Positions 45,316 through 53,990 of a DNA stretch of 64,000 nt are shown piece after piece. The notes beneath the pieces are model-generated. The model was not told where the DNA came from, did not search any database, and saw only the letters and a program-made list of their open reading frames with translations. Numbering within the stretch: position 1 is the stretch's first letter; each line of letters begins with the position of its first letter. Both the position numbers and the translations under genes were made by a program. The stretch spans positions 1 to 64,000 of the forward strand of contig DATCMH010000015.1 in assembly GCA_036563505.1 (NCBI GenBank), written 5' to 3'. The DNA is from DATCMH01 sp036563505. GTDB lineage: Bacteria; Pseudomonadota; Alphaproteobacteria; Rhizobiales; Beijerinckiaceae.

Positions 45316-46062
45316 GTGCCGCCGACCCTGACCGTCATCATCCCTGTTTGGAACGAGGCCCCGCTCATTCGCGACGCGATCGCCTGCGCCCGCCGGATCG
45401 CCGACGAGGTGATCGTCGTCGATGCCCACAGCCCGGATGGGACGGCCTCCGTCGCCGAGGCGGAGGGGGTACGCGTCGTCCAAGCTCCCAAGGGGCGCGG
45501 CCCGCAGTTGCGGGCCGCCGCGGCCGTGGCGCAGGGCGACGTTCTCCTCTTCCTTCACGCCGACGCCCGCCTGCCCGCCTCGGCCCGCGACGCGGTGCTC
45601 GCCGCGCTCGCCGACGAGCAGATTGTCGGCGGGGGGTTCTACATCCGCTTTCTGCCCGCTTCGTGGTTTACGCGGCTGCTCGAACCTCTGAACAGCCTGC
45701 GGCGCAATCTGACGCAGCGCTACTACGGCGATACGGGCATCTTCGTGCGCCGATCGGTCTACGAGTCGCTCGGCGGACATCGGCCCTGGCCGGTGATGCA
45801 CGATTACGACTTCTCGGGCCGGATGGAGCGGGCGGGACGCTGCGTCTACATCCGCCACCCCTCGATCTACGCCAGCGCGCGCCGCTTCGAGGGACGGGAG
45901 ATCCGCACGCGGATCCTCTGGCTGTCGATCCAGAGCCTCTATCGTGTGGGCGTGCCGCCGCGGCTTCTCGGGCTCGCCTACCGCGACGCGCGGGGCAGCC
46001 CGGAGCAGGATTCGGCATTCTTGGCCCTAGCGCGAGCGCGGACGGAGGAACCGGGCCGTTGA
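45316..46062 (+). CDS. Family 2 glycosyltransferase (TIGR04283-like)
   Basis: 248-aa GT-A fold enzyme. TLTVIIPVWNEAPLI and VIVVDAHSPDGTA mark the nucleotide-sugar site, LLFLHADARLP the DxD-like metal motif and DYDFSGRME the acceptor-side acid. It matches the short GT2 group often found near radical-SAM or selenodomain proteins. The start is uncertain: GTG 45316 puts the product at the family boundary; TTG codons upstream (45253, 45271) are alternatives. None has a good ribosome-binding site. Confidence 0.8.
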   Translation: MPPTLTVIIPVWNEAPLIRDAIACARRIADEVIVVDAHSPDGTASVAEAEGVRVVQAPKGRGPQLRAAAAVAQGDVLLFLHADARLPASARDAVLAALADEQIVGGGFYIRFLPASWFTRLLEPLNSLRRNLTQRYYGDTGIFVRRSVYESLGGHRPWPVMHDYDFSGRMERAGRCVYIRHPSIYASARRFEGREIRTRILWLSIQSLYRVGVPPRLLGLAYRDARGSPEQDSAFLALARARTEEPGR

Positions 46063-46115
46063 CGCCCGCCGCGACCGAGCCCTACCGTCCTCATACGGGA
46101 ACGGGAGGTTGGGCG

Positions 46116-46916
46116 ATGGGCCATCGGCGGCAGAATGCTTTCAGAGCGATCTCGGGCATGACGTGGCGGGTGCGCGGCTGCCTCGCCGCCCTCGCGGCCG
46201 TACTCGTGTTCCCTGCCGCGGCCGCGGAGGTTCGCATCCTGACGAGCGGCGCCTACAAGCCCGTCGTCGAGGAGGCCGTGCCGCTCTTCGAGAAGGCGAC
46301 CGGCCACACAGTGCGGGTCTCGAACGACACCGCCGGCGGCGTCCTGCGTCGGGTCGAGGGCGGCGAGAGCACCGACCTCGTCGTGCTGACGCCCACGGGC
46401 CTCGACGGGCTGGCTAAGAAGGGCCGGGTCGTCAGCGAGACCGCCGCCGAACTGGCCAAGGTCGGGATCGGCGTCGCCGTGAAGGAGGGAGCGCCGAAGC
46501 CGGACATCGCGACGTCGGACGCTCTCAAGAATGCGCTGCTCGAGGCGCGCTCGGTGGCGATGATCGACCCCGCCGCCGGCGGGTCGAGCGGCATCTATCT
46601 GTCGAAGCTCTTCGAGCGCTGGGGCATCGCGGACCAGGTGAAAGCCAAAGCCGTGCTCATGTCCGGCGGTTACGTTGCGTCGAAGCTCGTGACCGGCGAG
46701 GCGGACCTCGCGTTGCATCAGGTCAGCGAAATCCTCGCGGTCAAAGGCGTCACACTCGTCGGCACGCTGCCGGCCGACGTTCAGAACTTCACGGTCTATG
46801 CCGGCGCGGTCGCGTCGGGTGCGGGCGATGCGGAGGCGGCCCGGGCCTTCCTGCGCTTCCTCGCCGGCCCTGAGGTCGCGCGCGTCCTGGCGACGAAGGG
46901 CATGATGACACCCTAG
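46116..46916 (+). CDS. ModA-like ABC substrate-binding protein, orphan
   Basis: 266-aa exported binding protein (signal peptide about residues 18-37). It has VRILTSGAYKPVVEEAVPLFEKATGH and the later IDPAAGGSSGIYLSKLFERWGI block typical of molybdate-type (SBP_bac_11) proteins. GGGAGG lies seven bases before the ATG. No permease or ATPase is adjacent. Relatives bind oxyanions, but many alphaproteobacterial ModA-like orphans have unknown ligands. Confidence 0.82.
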   Translation: MGHRRQNAFRAISGMTWRVRGCLAALAAVLVFPAAAAEVRILTSGAYKPVVEEAVPLFEKATGHTVRVSNDTAGGVLRRVEGGESTDLVVLTPTGLDGLAKKGRVVSETAAELAKVGIGVAVKEGAPKPDIATSDALKNALLEARSVAMIDPAAGGSSGIYLSKLFERWGIADQVKAKAVLMSGGYVASKLVTGEADLALHQVSEILAVKGVTLVGTLPADVQNFTVYAGAVASGAGDAEAARAFLRFLAGPEVARVLATKGMMTP

Positions 46917-46922
46917 AGCGGT

Positions 46923-47564
46923 TCAAGCCCGCTTGCGCAGCCGCATCATCTTAAAGAAGCCCGCCGGGAACAGGGGCTCGACGCCGAGCACCTCCATGTC
47001 GCCCCGCGCCCTGGCCCAGGCTTCGACCCGGCTGATGCGGAAGGCGGAGCTCCAGCCCACCGCCTTCACGATGGGCGCAACGGCCTCTTCCACCTTGGCG
47101 ACGACCCCGGCGTCATAGCCGAGCTTGCTCGAGATCACGAGGGCGCCGCCCGGCTTCAGGACCCGGGCCATCTCAGTGAGGGCGCGTTCCGGATCGGGCA
47201 CGAGAGTGATGACGAAGGGCACGGCCACCGCGTCGAACGCGGCGTCCGGGAAGCCGAGTTGCTCGGCGTTCATCGCGGCGACCCCGCGAACGTGGCGAAG
47301 GGGTCCGTTCGCGACCTTCTCCACCGCCTTGCGCAGCATGTCCTCCGACAGGTCGACGCCGACGACGCGGGAGGTGGCGGGGTAGTAGGGCAGGACGAGG
47401 CCCGTCCCGACGCCGACCTCCAAGATGTCCGGTCCGGCCGCCGCGGCGGCAGCCGCCGTGCGGCGATGCGCGTCCGAGAGCAGCTTGTGGTAGACCTTGT
47501 CGTAGAACGGTGCCCAGCGCGCGTAGATGCGGCGCTGGCCTTCAAGGTCGTACTGCACGGCCAT
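46923..47564 (-). CDS. Phosphatidylethanolamine N-methyltransferase-like protein
   Basis: 213-aa SAM-dependent methyltransferase. Motif I is ILEVGVGTGLVLPYY, with VVGVDLSEDMLRKA and VPFVITLVPDPERAL. The N-terminal YARWAPFYDKVYHKLL block matches bacterial PmtA, which methylates phosphatidylethanolamine towards phosphatidylcholine at the inner membrane. It ends 6 bp from the convergent ModA-like gene and lies upstream of nothing else on its strand. Confidence 0.82.
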   Translation of the reverse strand: MAVQYDLEGQRRIYARWAPFYDKVYHKLLSDAHRRTAAAAAAAGPDILEVGVGTGLVLPYYPATSRVVGVDLSEDMLRKAVEKVANGPLRHVRGVAAMNAEQLGFPDAAFDAVAVPFVITLVPDPERALTEMARVLKPGGALVISSKLGYDAGVVAKVEEAVAPIVKAVGWSSAFRISRVEAWARARGDMEVLGVEPLFPAGFFKMMRLRKRA

Positions 47565-47599
47565 AGGGTCGGTCCGGTCGGGCGAAAATAGGAGAAAGT

Positions 47600-48748
47600 T
47601 CAGGCAGCCGCGGCGATCGCTTCGGCGCGGGCGATGGTGCCGCCGCCGAGCACCCGGGCGCGGGGATCGGCGCTGTCGTAGATCACGCAGGCCTGACCCG
47701 GCGACACGCCCTCCTCGGGAGCAAGCAGCTCGACCTCGGCGCCCGTACCCGTCCAGCGCAGGAGCGCCGGCCGCGGCTGGCGCGTAGAGCGCACCCGCAC
47801 GGCGACCTCCAGGCCCGCGGGACCGGCTTCCGCGAGGGTCCGGTCACCGAGCCAATTGAGGTCCCCGACCCGGATCGTGCGGGTGGCGAGCGCCTCCCGC
47901 GGGCCGACGACGACCCGGGCGCGCTCGGCGTCGAGACCCAGAACGTAGAGCGGCTCGCCCACCGAGAGCTTGAGGCCGCGGCGCTGGCCCACCGTGTAGT
48001 GGATGATGCCCTCGTGCCGGCCAAGCACGCGCCCATCGAGGTGAACGATCTCGCCCCCTTGCGCCGCGCCAGGCTTGAGGCGCTCAATCAGGTCGCTGTA
48101 GCGGCCCTGCGGCACGAAGCAGATGTCCTGGCTGTCGGCCTTGTCGGCCACGGACAAGCCGTAGCGGCGCGCGAGTTCCCGGGTCTCGGCCTTGTCGCGC
48201 TCCCCTAAGGGGAAGCGCAGGAGCGCGAGTTGCTCGGCGGTGGTGGCATAGAGGAAGTAGCTCTGGTCCCGCTCGGGGTCAGCGGCGCGGTACAGCGCCC
48301 GGCCGCCATTCGGGAGTGCCCGGCTCGCCACGTAATGGCCCGTCGCCAGCGCGTCGGCGCCGAGATCGCGGGCGGTCTCGAGGAGGTCGCGGAACTTGAT
48401 GGACCGGTTGCACTCGACGCAGGGGATCGGCGTCTCGCCCGCAAGATAGCTCTCGGCGAAACGGTCGATCACCGCCTCGCGGAAGCGGCTCTCGTAATCG
48501 AGGACGTAATGCGGGATGCCGATGGTCTCGGCGGCGCGCCGGGCGTCGTGGATGTCCTGCCCCGCGCAGCAGGCCCCTTTGCGGTGGGTCGCCGCGCCAT
48601 GGTCGTAGAGCTGGAGCGTGATGCCGACGACGTCATAGCCCTCGTCCTTGAGCAGCGCCGCAACCACCGACGAATCGACCCCGCCCGACATCGCCACGAC
48701 GACGCGGGTTTCGGCCGGAGCCTTGGGGAGGTCGAGGCTGTTGCGCAT
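47600..48748 (-). CDS. mnmA: tRNA 2-thiouridylase MnmA
   Basis: 382-aa enzyme that thiolates U34 of tRNA Lys/Glu/Gln. The PP-loop is VVAMSGGVDSSV at about residues 17-28. Catalytic cysteines lie in IPCVECN and DICFVP. HYTVGQRRGL and the C-terminal barrel (SPGQACVIYD) are standard. The 257-bp gap upstream is shared with the divergent fliK. Confidence 0.96.
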   Translation of the reverse strand: MRNSLDLPKAPAETRVVVAMSGGVDSSVVAALLKDEGYDVVGITLQLYDHGAATHRKGACCAGQDIHDARRAAETIGIPHYVLDYESRFREAVIDRFAESYLAGETPIPCVECNRSIKFRDLLETARDLGADALATGHYVASRALPNGGRALYRAADPERDQSYFLYATTAEQLALLRFPLGERDKAETRELARRYGLSVADKADSQDICFVPQGRYSDLIERLKPGAAQGGEIVHLDGRVLGRHEGIIHYTVGQRRGLKLSVGEPLYVLGLDAERARVVVGPREALATRTIRVGDLNWLGDRTLAEAGPAGLEVAVRVRSTRQPRPALLRWTGTGAEVELLAPEEGVSPGQACVIYDSADPRARVLGGGTIARAEAIAAAA

Positions 48749-48840
48749 GGTCCCGTTCGGTTCGGCCCGGGACGAGGCTCGGGCTTTGGCTCCTGTATAG
48801 CGATGGGGGCCCGAAACTTCCAGACCGAGCCCGGGTGCTG

Positions 48841-48883
48841 ACTCGGCAGGATCTTCCGGGCGGGTAGCTCGCTTCTGCCGAGT
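48841..48883. promoter_or_regulatory. Inverted repeat, possible FlbD enhancer of fliK
   Basis: ACTCGGCAG at 48841-48849 and CTGCCGAGT at 48875-48883 are perfect complements 25 bp apart. The midpoint lies about 95 bp upstream of the sigma-54-type promoter at 48958. Position and the GGCA/TGCC half-sites resemble the GGCA-N5-TGCC dyads before fliF and flhA, so a FlbD enhancer is a reasonable guess. As RNA on the plus strand it would be a hairpin followed by TTTT, so a terminator of antisense mnmA-leader transcripts is the alternative. Confidence 0.45.
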
Positions 48884-48957
48884 TTTTCGAGTCAGTCGGG
48901 CGGGAAACGAAGCCGAATCCCATTTGATGGCAAACGCTTAAGGCGTCTCCGCCGGCA

Positions 48958-48973
48958 TGGCGTAGGATTTGCG
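48958..48973 (+). promoter_or_regulatory. Sigma-54-type promoter of fliK
   Basis: TGGCGT-N5-TTGCG (GG and GC 10 bp apart) matches the -24/-12 pattern. Transcription would begin near 48985, about 20 bases before the fliK start. The gene for the sigma-54 activator FlbD lies in the same cluster. Confidence 0.6.
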
Positions 48974-49005
48974 CCGCACCGGTCGCCTTTCGCTTCCGAG
49001 CCGTG

Positions 49006-50421
49006 ATGCGCGACCTGTCGCCCCCTCGCCTAACCGACCTCCCCGCACCGCCGCCCCGCGGCGCGTCTCGCGTTCGCGACGCTTCTTCGCGAGAAGACAA
49101 GCCGCGCTTCGACGCGGTACTGCCGAAAGCCGAGCGCGCTGCGCCCGCCTCGTCCAGATCGGCCGACGATCGCGGTGCCGCGCAAGGCCGCGAAACGCCG
49201 GGCAACGAGCTGCGTCCCCGTCCGGCCGACGCTCAGGCGCCCGATGCGGCCTCGGGCAAGAAGGCGAGTAAGGAAGCGGACAAGAACGCGAACGACGATC
49301 CCGGCAAGGATAGCGACAAGACCTCGGAAAAGACTGCGGTCAAAGCTCCGGCCGAGACTCAAGCACCGGCCCTGACCACCGTCGAAGAAGCGTCGGCGAC
49401 GGCCGGCGAGCCCGATCAGTTGACGAACCCGCTCACCCTCGCGGCGGACGCTTCCGCCGGATCAGCGTCCGACGACGCGCTTGCTTTGCAGGCGCTCACC
49501 TCGGAGCCCGCCGAGGCTAAGGAGACCCTAGCCGAGGAGAATCCGCCCCCAGCCGTCCTCGACGGCTCCGGTGTGGCTCCGACGGCCCAGCCGGCCGAGC
49601 CGTTGCCCATTCCACTTCCTGGCATGTCAGCGGTGCCGGCCCCGGGCCGAAGCGTCGTGGTCCAAGGCAACGACGCCCTGCCCGGGGGCCAAGCGCCCGC
49701 GCCCGCCGCGTCCGCGGCGGTTCAAGGGACGGCGTCCGCCGGCGTCCCGGGCTCGGCCGAGGCCAAAGCAGCCGCCCCTGCCCTGCCCGTGCGGGAGGCC
49801 GGCAGCGACAAGGTTTCCGGCCCGGACGCTCTGTCCCTCGGCCAGCCGACCGCCGACGGGACCCACGGCAGCTTCGCCGCCGACCTCTCCGCCTTCGCAT
49901 CTTCCGCGCCTCCGACGAGCCAGGGGTCAGCCGCCACGGGCGGGATCGGCCAGGGCCCGGCGGCCGTCCAGAGCGCGCCCACCGCAAACGCTTCCACGCC
50001 GCCCGTGCCGCTCGGTGCCGTGCCGATCGAGATCGGCCTGCGCAGCCTTCAGGGTTCGACGCGCTTCGAGGTGCGGCTCGATCCGGCCGAGCTCGGCCGG
50101 ATCGACGTGCGGCTCGACATCGACGACGAGGGCAAGGTCAAGGCGCACCTCACCGTCGAGCGGATCGAGACCCTGAACCTGCTTCAACGCGATGCGCGCA
50201 GCCTTGAGCGCGCCTTCGAGCAGGCGGGTCTGAAGCCGAGCGACGGCGGCATCGATTACACGCTGCGCGACCAGAGCTCCGGCCGCGGCGGGCAAGGCCA
50301 GCCGGGCGCACGGACATCGCCGGGCGACGGCGCGCCCGCGGTGCGCGACGATACAAACCCGGTTCTCCCTCCTGAGCGCCTCTTGCGCCGCGGCGCGGCC
50401 GGCATCGACCTCCGGATCTGA
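49006..50421 (+). CDS. fliK: Flagellar hook-length control protein FliK
   Basis: 471-aa secreted ruler protein. The long low-complexity Ala/Pro/Asp/Lys-rich N-terminal region (residues 1-340) is followed by the conserved C-terminal substrate-switch domain, with LQGSTRFEVRLDPAELGRID and VRLDIDDEGKVKAHL. The LDPxxLGxVxV-type motif identifies FliK. A GTG lies directly before the ATG and could also be used. flgD follows 11 bp downstream. Confidence 0.9.
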   Translation: MRDLSPPRLTDLPAPPPRGASRVRDASSREDKPRFDAVLPKAERAAPASSRSADDRGAAQGRETPGNELRPRPADAQAPDAASGKKASKEADKNANDDPGKDSDKTSEKTAVKAPAETQAPALTTVEEASATAGEPDQLTNPLTLAADASAGSASDDALALQALTSEPAEAKETLAEENPPPAVLDGSGVAPTAQPAEPLPIPLPGMSAVPAPGRSVVVQGNDALPGGQAPAPAASAAVQGTASAGVPGSAEAKAAAPALPVREAGSDKVSGPDALSLGQPTADGTHGSFAADLSAFASSAPPTSQGSAATGGIGQGPAAVQSAPTANASTPPVPLGAVPIEIGLRSLQGSTRFEVRLDPAELGRIDVRLDIDDEGKVKAHLTVERIETLNLLQRDARSLERAFEQAGLKPSDGGIDYTLRDQSSGRGGQGQPGARTSPGDGAPAVRDDTNPVLPPERLLRRGAAGIDLRI

Positions 50422-50432
50422 CAGGACACGCC

Positions 50433-51110
50433 ATGGCCACCTCAGCCGCCCCCGCCGCGACCGGAACGTCTGCTGCCGCAACGGTTTCGCCCGCCGACAA
50501 GAGCCGCACCACGATCGCACAGAACTTCAACTCGTTCCTGCTGCTGCTCACCACGCAGCTCAAGAACCAGAACCCGCTCGAGCCCCTCGACACGAACCAG
50601 TTCACCCAACAGTTGGTGCAGTTCGCCTCCGTCGAGCAGCAGCTCAAGTCGAACGACACGCTGAACGCCCTTCTAACGAGCGCCAAGTCCACCACCGCCT
50701 CGAACGCGGCGGGCTTCGTCGGTATGCAGATCACCGCCGACGGGGCGACGACGACGCTCTCTAAGGGCAAGGCGGAGTGGGTGATCAACCCCGCCAAGGC
50801 CTGCGCCCAGGCGACTGTCACCATTCGGGACGCCAAAGGGAACGTCGTCTCGAGCAAGACCCAAGCCTTGGCCGCCGGCTCCCAAACCTTCGCCTGGGAC
50901 GGCAAGGACACGACAGGCCTGCAGGTTCCGCCCGGCGACTACACGATCAGCGTCACGGGCCGGGACGCGGCCGGGCAGCCCGTCTCGGTGAAGACGGAGA
51001 TCTCGGGCAGGGTCGACGGCGTCGACCTCTCCGGCGACGCCCCCATCCTCCTCGTCGGTTCGGCGCAAGTGCCGCTCGCCAAGGTCAAGGGTCTGAAGAG
51101 CGGATCGTGA
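50433..51110 (+). CDS. flgD: Flagellar hook assembly scaffold FlgD
   Basis: 225-aa hook-cap protein. The N-terminal block NFNSFLLLLTTQLKNQNPLEP followed by DTNQFTQQLVQFASVEQQ is diagnostic. The C-terminal half (about 95-205) carries the FLN/Tudor-like domain with FAWDGKDTTGLQVPPGDYT. It is co-transcribed with fliK (11-bp gap). Confidence 0.95.
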   Translation: MATSAAPAATGTSAAATVSPADKSRTTIAQNFNSFLLLLTTQLKNQNPLEPLDTNQFTQQLVQFASVEQQLKSNDTLNALLTSAKSTTASNAAGFVGMQITADGATTTLSKGKAEWVINPAKACAQATVTIRDAKGNVVSSKTQALAAGSQTFAWDGKDTTGLQVPPGDYTISVTGRDAAGQPVSVKTEISGRVDGVDLSGDAPILLVGSAQVPLAKVKGLKSGS

Positions 51111-51207
51111 TGACGTCGGGTCAGGACAGGGGCTCGATCGGATCGAACCGCGTGAAGCTGATTGGTCCACTTCAGCAAATCTTAAGCGCAGCCGTCCTAT
51201 GGTCTTT

Positions 51208-51226
51208 CTCGACTAGGTCAGTCGAG
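51208..51226. promoter_or_regulatory. Dyad immediately upstream of sciP
   Basis: CTCGACT-AGGTC-AGTCGAG is a perfect 7-bp inverted repeat ending 12 bases before the sciP ATG. It could be an operator, or a leader hairpin that affects sciP translation, as it covers the usual ribosome-binding position. Confidence 0.55.
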
Positions 51227-51238
51227 TGTGAGCGTATC

Positions 51239-51514
51239 ATGACTGAACCCCATCGCCCGAGGGTGAAATACGTCATCGGGCCAGACGGCAGCCCTCTGAC
51301 GATCGCGGACTTGCCGCCGTCCAATACCCGCCGCTGGGTGATCCGGCGCAAGGCAGAAGTCGTCGCAGCGGTGCGCGGTGGACTCTTGAGCCTCGACGAG
51401 GCTTGCCAGCGTTATACGCTGACGACGGAAGAGTTTCTGAGCTGGCAGCAATCGATCGACCAGCACGGACTTGCCGGCCTGCGCACGACGCGCATCCAAC
51501 ACTATCGTCAATAG
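51239..51514 (+). CDS. sciP: CtrA inhibitor SciP (DUF1153)
   Basis: 91-aa DNA-binding protein that in Caulobacter binds CtrA and prevents it activating its promoters in G1 phase. The N-terminus RVKYVIGPDGSPLTIADLPP and the helix-turn-helix RRKAEVVAAVRGGLLSLDEA are nearly invariant in the family, as is GLRTTRIQ at the end. It lies 128 bp downstream of flgD, in a typical flagellar-cluster position. Confidence 0.95.
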   Translation: MTEPHRPRVKYVIGPDGSPLTIADLPPSNTRRWVIRRKAEVVAAVRGGLLSLDEACQRYTLTTEEFLSWQQSIDQHGLAGLRTTRIQHYRQ

Positions 51515-51589
51515 CTGCATCTTCTTTGGGTTCGACGACGCCGCCCTTCCAACCGGAGCGGCGCCGTTCGCGTTCGTCCGAAGAAAAAT

Positions 51590-51620
51590 GCTCCCGGCGC
51601 CGCTGAGGGCAGCCGGGAGC
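51590..51620. other. Hairpin between convergent sciP and RTX gene
   Basis: GCTCCCGGC at 51590-51598 pairs with GCCGGGAGC at 51612-51620. No T-run follows on either strand. It lies in the 253-bp convergent gap and may reduce read-through in both directions; nothing else was recognised in this gap. Confidence 0.35.
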
Positions 51621-51767
51621 CAGTGGGAGGGAGAGGGATCCGGCTGGGATCGATCCTCCCCCGATCGCCGCCAAGGGCAGCCGGCGATGGGTGTGAGATT
51701 GACGCGCCTTCGTTTCGCGCGCCGTGCGCCGGAGCACGGACCAGCCGCCTCCGGCACAGGTCTCCGA

Positions 51768-53990
51768 TCAGATCATCCAGGCCTCGCTCGGGGCGGCCGT
51801 CGGCAGGTGCACCGTGAAGGCGGGTCCTTCGTTGTTGCCCCAGCCCTGGGCGGTGAGCCCGGCCACCTCGGCCGCGCTGGCGGCTAGGTGGTGCTCACCC
51901 GTTTGCGGACGGTAGAAGCGGGTAAGCGTCAGCCCGCCGCCGTCGAGCACGTCGCCGGCTTGCCCATAAGCCTGGAACGCCACGCCCTCGTAGGTGAAGT
52001 TCTTCAGGTTGGCGATAATCGAGTCCCGCTCGGTCACGTCGGTCGTGTAGAAGTGCGTGCCGTCGTTCTTGTAGAAGCGGTACACGTCGATCGTATTGGC
52101 ACCCTTGTCCGGGGTCGACCATTGGGCGCCTTCAAAGTTGATGTGCTTGAGGTTGGCCTCAATGTAGTTCTTCTCGTTCACGTCCGTCGTGTAGAGATGA
52201 TCGCCGTTCTGCGTGTTCCAGAACCGGTATACGGGGGTGAGGCCGAGCGAGGTGTCGATCGTGCGATCGGCAAATTGCACCCGCTCAATATTGGTGATCG
52301 TGTCGGTGCCATCGCTGCCGGTATGGGCCACCGTGAACGAGCTGCCCACCTTGGTGATCGTGTACTCCGAGCGCGCACCGGAGAAGGTGGCGACGTCGAA
52401 GCCGGCCCCGCCGTCGATCGCGTCGTTGCCCGCGCCGCCGGTGAAGGTGTCGTTGGCTGCGCCGCCGGTGAGATTGTCGGCACCACCTTCACCGAAGATC
52501 GTCACGGCGCTGGCGCCGGCGACGAAGGTGTCCACGCCGTTGGTGAGCCGGAAGACCTCGAAGTTGTTGACCACATCACCGGCCGCGACGCCGGCATTGA
52601 GGGCTTGGTTGGTGAGGTTCAGGGTCAGCCCCGAGCCGTCGGCGAGCCACGTCGCCGTGTCGGTGCCGGTGCCGCCGTCGAGGGTGTCGGCATTGAGGCC
52701 ACCCGCGACGGTGTCGTCACCGCCGCCGGCGTTGATGATGTCGCGCAGACTGTCGCCGGTGAGCGTCTCGTTGGTGCCGTCGCCGGTGGTGGTGCGGACA
52801 AAATCCGTGACTTGGGCGGACACGTGCAGACCCGAGCCGTCCAGACCCGTGGCGGCGCTGTCCTGCCAGGCAGCGACGAAGCGACCATTGGTGCCGAGGC
52901 TTGCCAGGGCGGAGGCCGTCTGCGTGCCGGCAGTAACCTCGAGGTTGAACTCGGGTCCGACCTTGGCAGCGTTGAAGTCGAATACCTGGGCAAAGATGTC
53001 GTCGTTGCTGTTGCGGTTTGAGGTGTAAGACACTGCGAAATAGCTATCGGAGATCACCGCGATGTCGGGGCGTGAAATGAGATCCGCGCCGACGTCGATG
53101 ATCGAGGTTGCACCAACTTGGGTGCCCGTCGCATTATACGCGCTGATCTCGAGCTGATTATCAGTGACACTGCCGCTGAACTGATCGCGGATCACAACAG
53201 CGAACCCGCCGTTCGGCAGCGCCACGATCGCGGGCTGTGATTGATCGTCCGTCTCTGTGCTGACCGAGACTTCGGCACCTTGCGCAACGCCGTTGGCATT
53301 GAAGACCCGGAATTTGACGTTGAGGTCCCCGCCGCCGATGTCCTCGCGCCAGCTCAGGACGAAATTACCGTTCGTCAGACCCGTGACGTTGGTGTCGGTT
53401 ACGGTCAGGGACGTTCCGGAGCCGCCGCCGATGATCGCTCCCGTTCGCGCCGTACCATCGTTATTGTAGATGACGAACTCGGCGTTGTAGTTGGTCGCGC
53501 TGCCGGCGAATTGGTCGACATAGGCCACCACGAAGCCGCCCCCGGTCAGCGCCGCGACACGCGGGTTGAATTGGGTGTCGGTCGTCTGTCCTTCGGCCTG
53601 CGTGACGATGTTCTGGGTGTTGATCGCGACGCCGGCGGGCGTGTGGATGTGGAACTCGACGTCGTCGTCGGGGCCGCCTTCGTTGTCCTCGTTGACGATG
53701 ACGATGTTGCCGTTCGAGAGGACAGCAACCGCAGAATCGTCCTCGTCGTCGGTGTTGGCGCCTGCGGAAACGACAAAATCACTCGCGTCAAGCGCCGTTC
53801 CGGTTGCCGAGAAACGGCGGAACATGACGTCTTGGAAAGCAGGGTTCGACGGGCTGTCAGTGTCGAACGTGAAGAAGAGGTTGCCGTTGCTCTGCCACAC
53901 GACGTCCGGGTCGAACTGATTGTTGGCCGTGGTCTGGTTGACGACGAACTCGCTGACGACGTTGCTGAACGAATAAGTGATCGTTGCCAT
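51768..53990 (-). CDS. RTX-repeat protein with C-terminal DUF5648-like domain
   Basis: 740-aa, strongly acidic. The N-terminal ~420 residues form repeated beta-rich units (recurring N-x-x-F/V-V-x-x-W/Y strands with DIGGGD-type and TETDDQSQPAIVALPNGGF-like elements), suggesting a propeller or solenoid. GGxGxDT RTX repeats follow at roughly 430-560, then three ~45-residue units from residue 587 (VYRFWNTQNGDHLYTTDV and VYRFYKNDGTHFYTTDV) matching DUF5648. There is no classical signal peptide, consistent with type I secretion. GGGAGA lies eight bases before the ATG. It sits antisense inside the flagellar cluster. Confidence 0.88.
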   Translation of the reverse strand: MATITYSFSNVVSEFVVNQTTANNQFDPDVVWQSNGNLFFTFDTDSPSNPAFQDVMFRRFSATGTALDASDFVVSAGANTDDEDDSAVAVLSNGNIVIVNEDNEGGPDDDVEFHIHTPAGVAINTQNIVTQAEGQTTDTQFNPRVAALTGGGFVVAYVDQFAGSATNYNAEFVIYNNDGTARTGAIIGGGSGTSLTVTDTNVTGLTNGNFVLSWREDIGGGDLNVKFRVFNANGVAQGAEVSVSTETDDQSQPAIVALPNGGFAVVIRDQFSGSVTDNQLEISAYNATGTQVGATSIIDVGADLISRPDIAVISDSYFAVSYTSNRNSNDDIFAQVFDFNAAKVGPEFNLEVTAGTQTASALASLGTNGRFVAAWQDSAATGLDGSGLHVSAQVTDFVRTTTGDGTNETLTGDSLRDIINAGGGDDTVAGGLNADTLDGGTGTDTATWLADGSGLTLNLTNQALNAGVAAGDVVNNFEVFRLTNGVDTFVAGASAVTIFGEGGADNLTGGAANDTFTGGAGNDAIDGGAGFDVATFSGARSEYTITKVGSSFTVAHTGSDGTDTITNIERVQFADRTIDTSLGLTPVYRFWNTQNGDHLYTTDVNEKNYIEANLKHINFEGAQWSTPDKGANTIDVYRFYKNDGTHFYTTDVTERDSIIANLKNFTYEGVAFQAYGQAGDVLDGGGLTLTRFYRPQTGEHHLAASAAEVAGLTAQGWGNNEGPAFTVHLPTAAPSEAWMI

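Noticed and set aside
45159..45858. N-terminal extension of the sensor kinase by 234 codons
   Set aside because: It lies antisense to the glycosyltransferase and the composition is that of a shadow; the kinase begins naturally at 45156.
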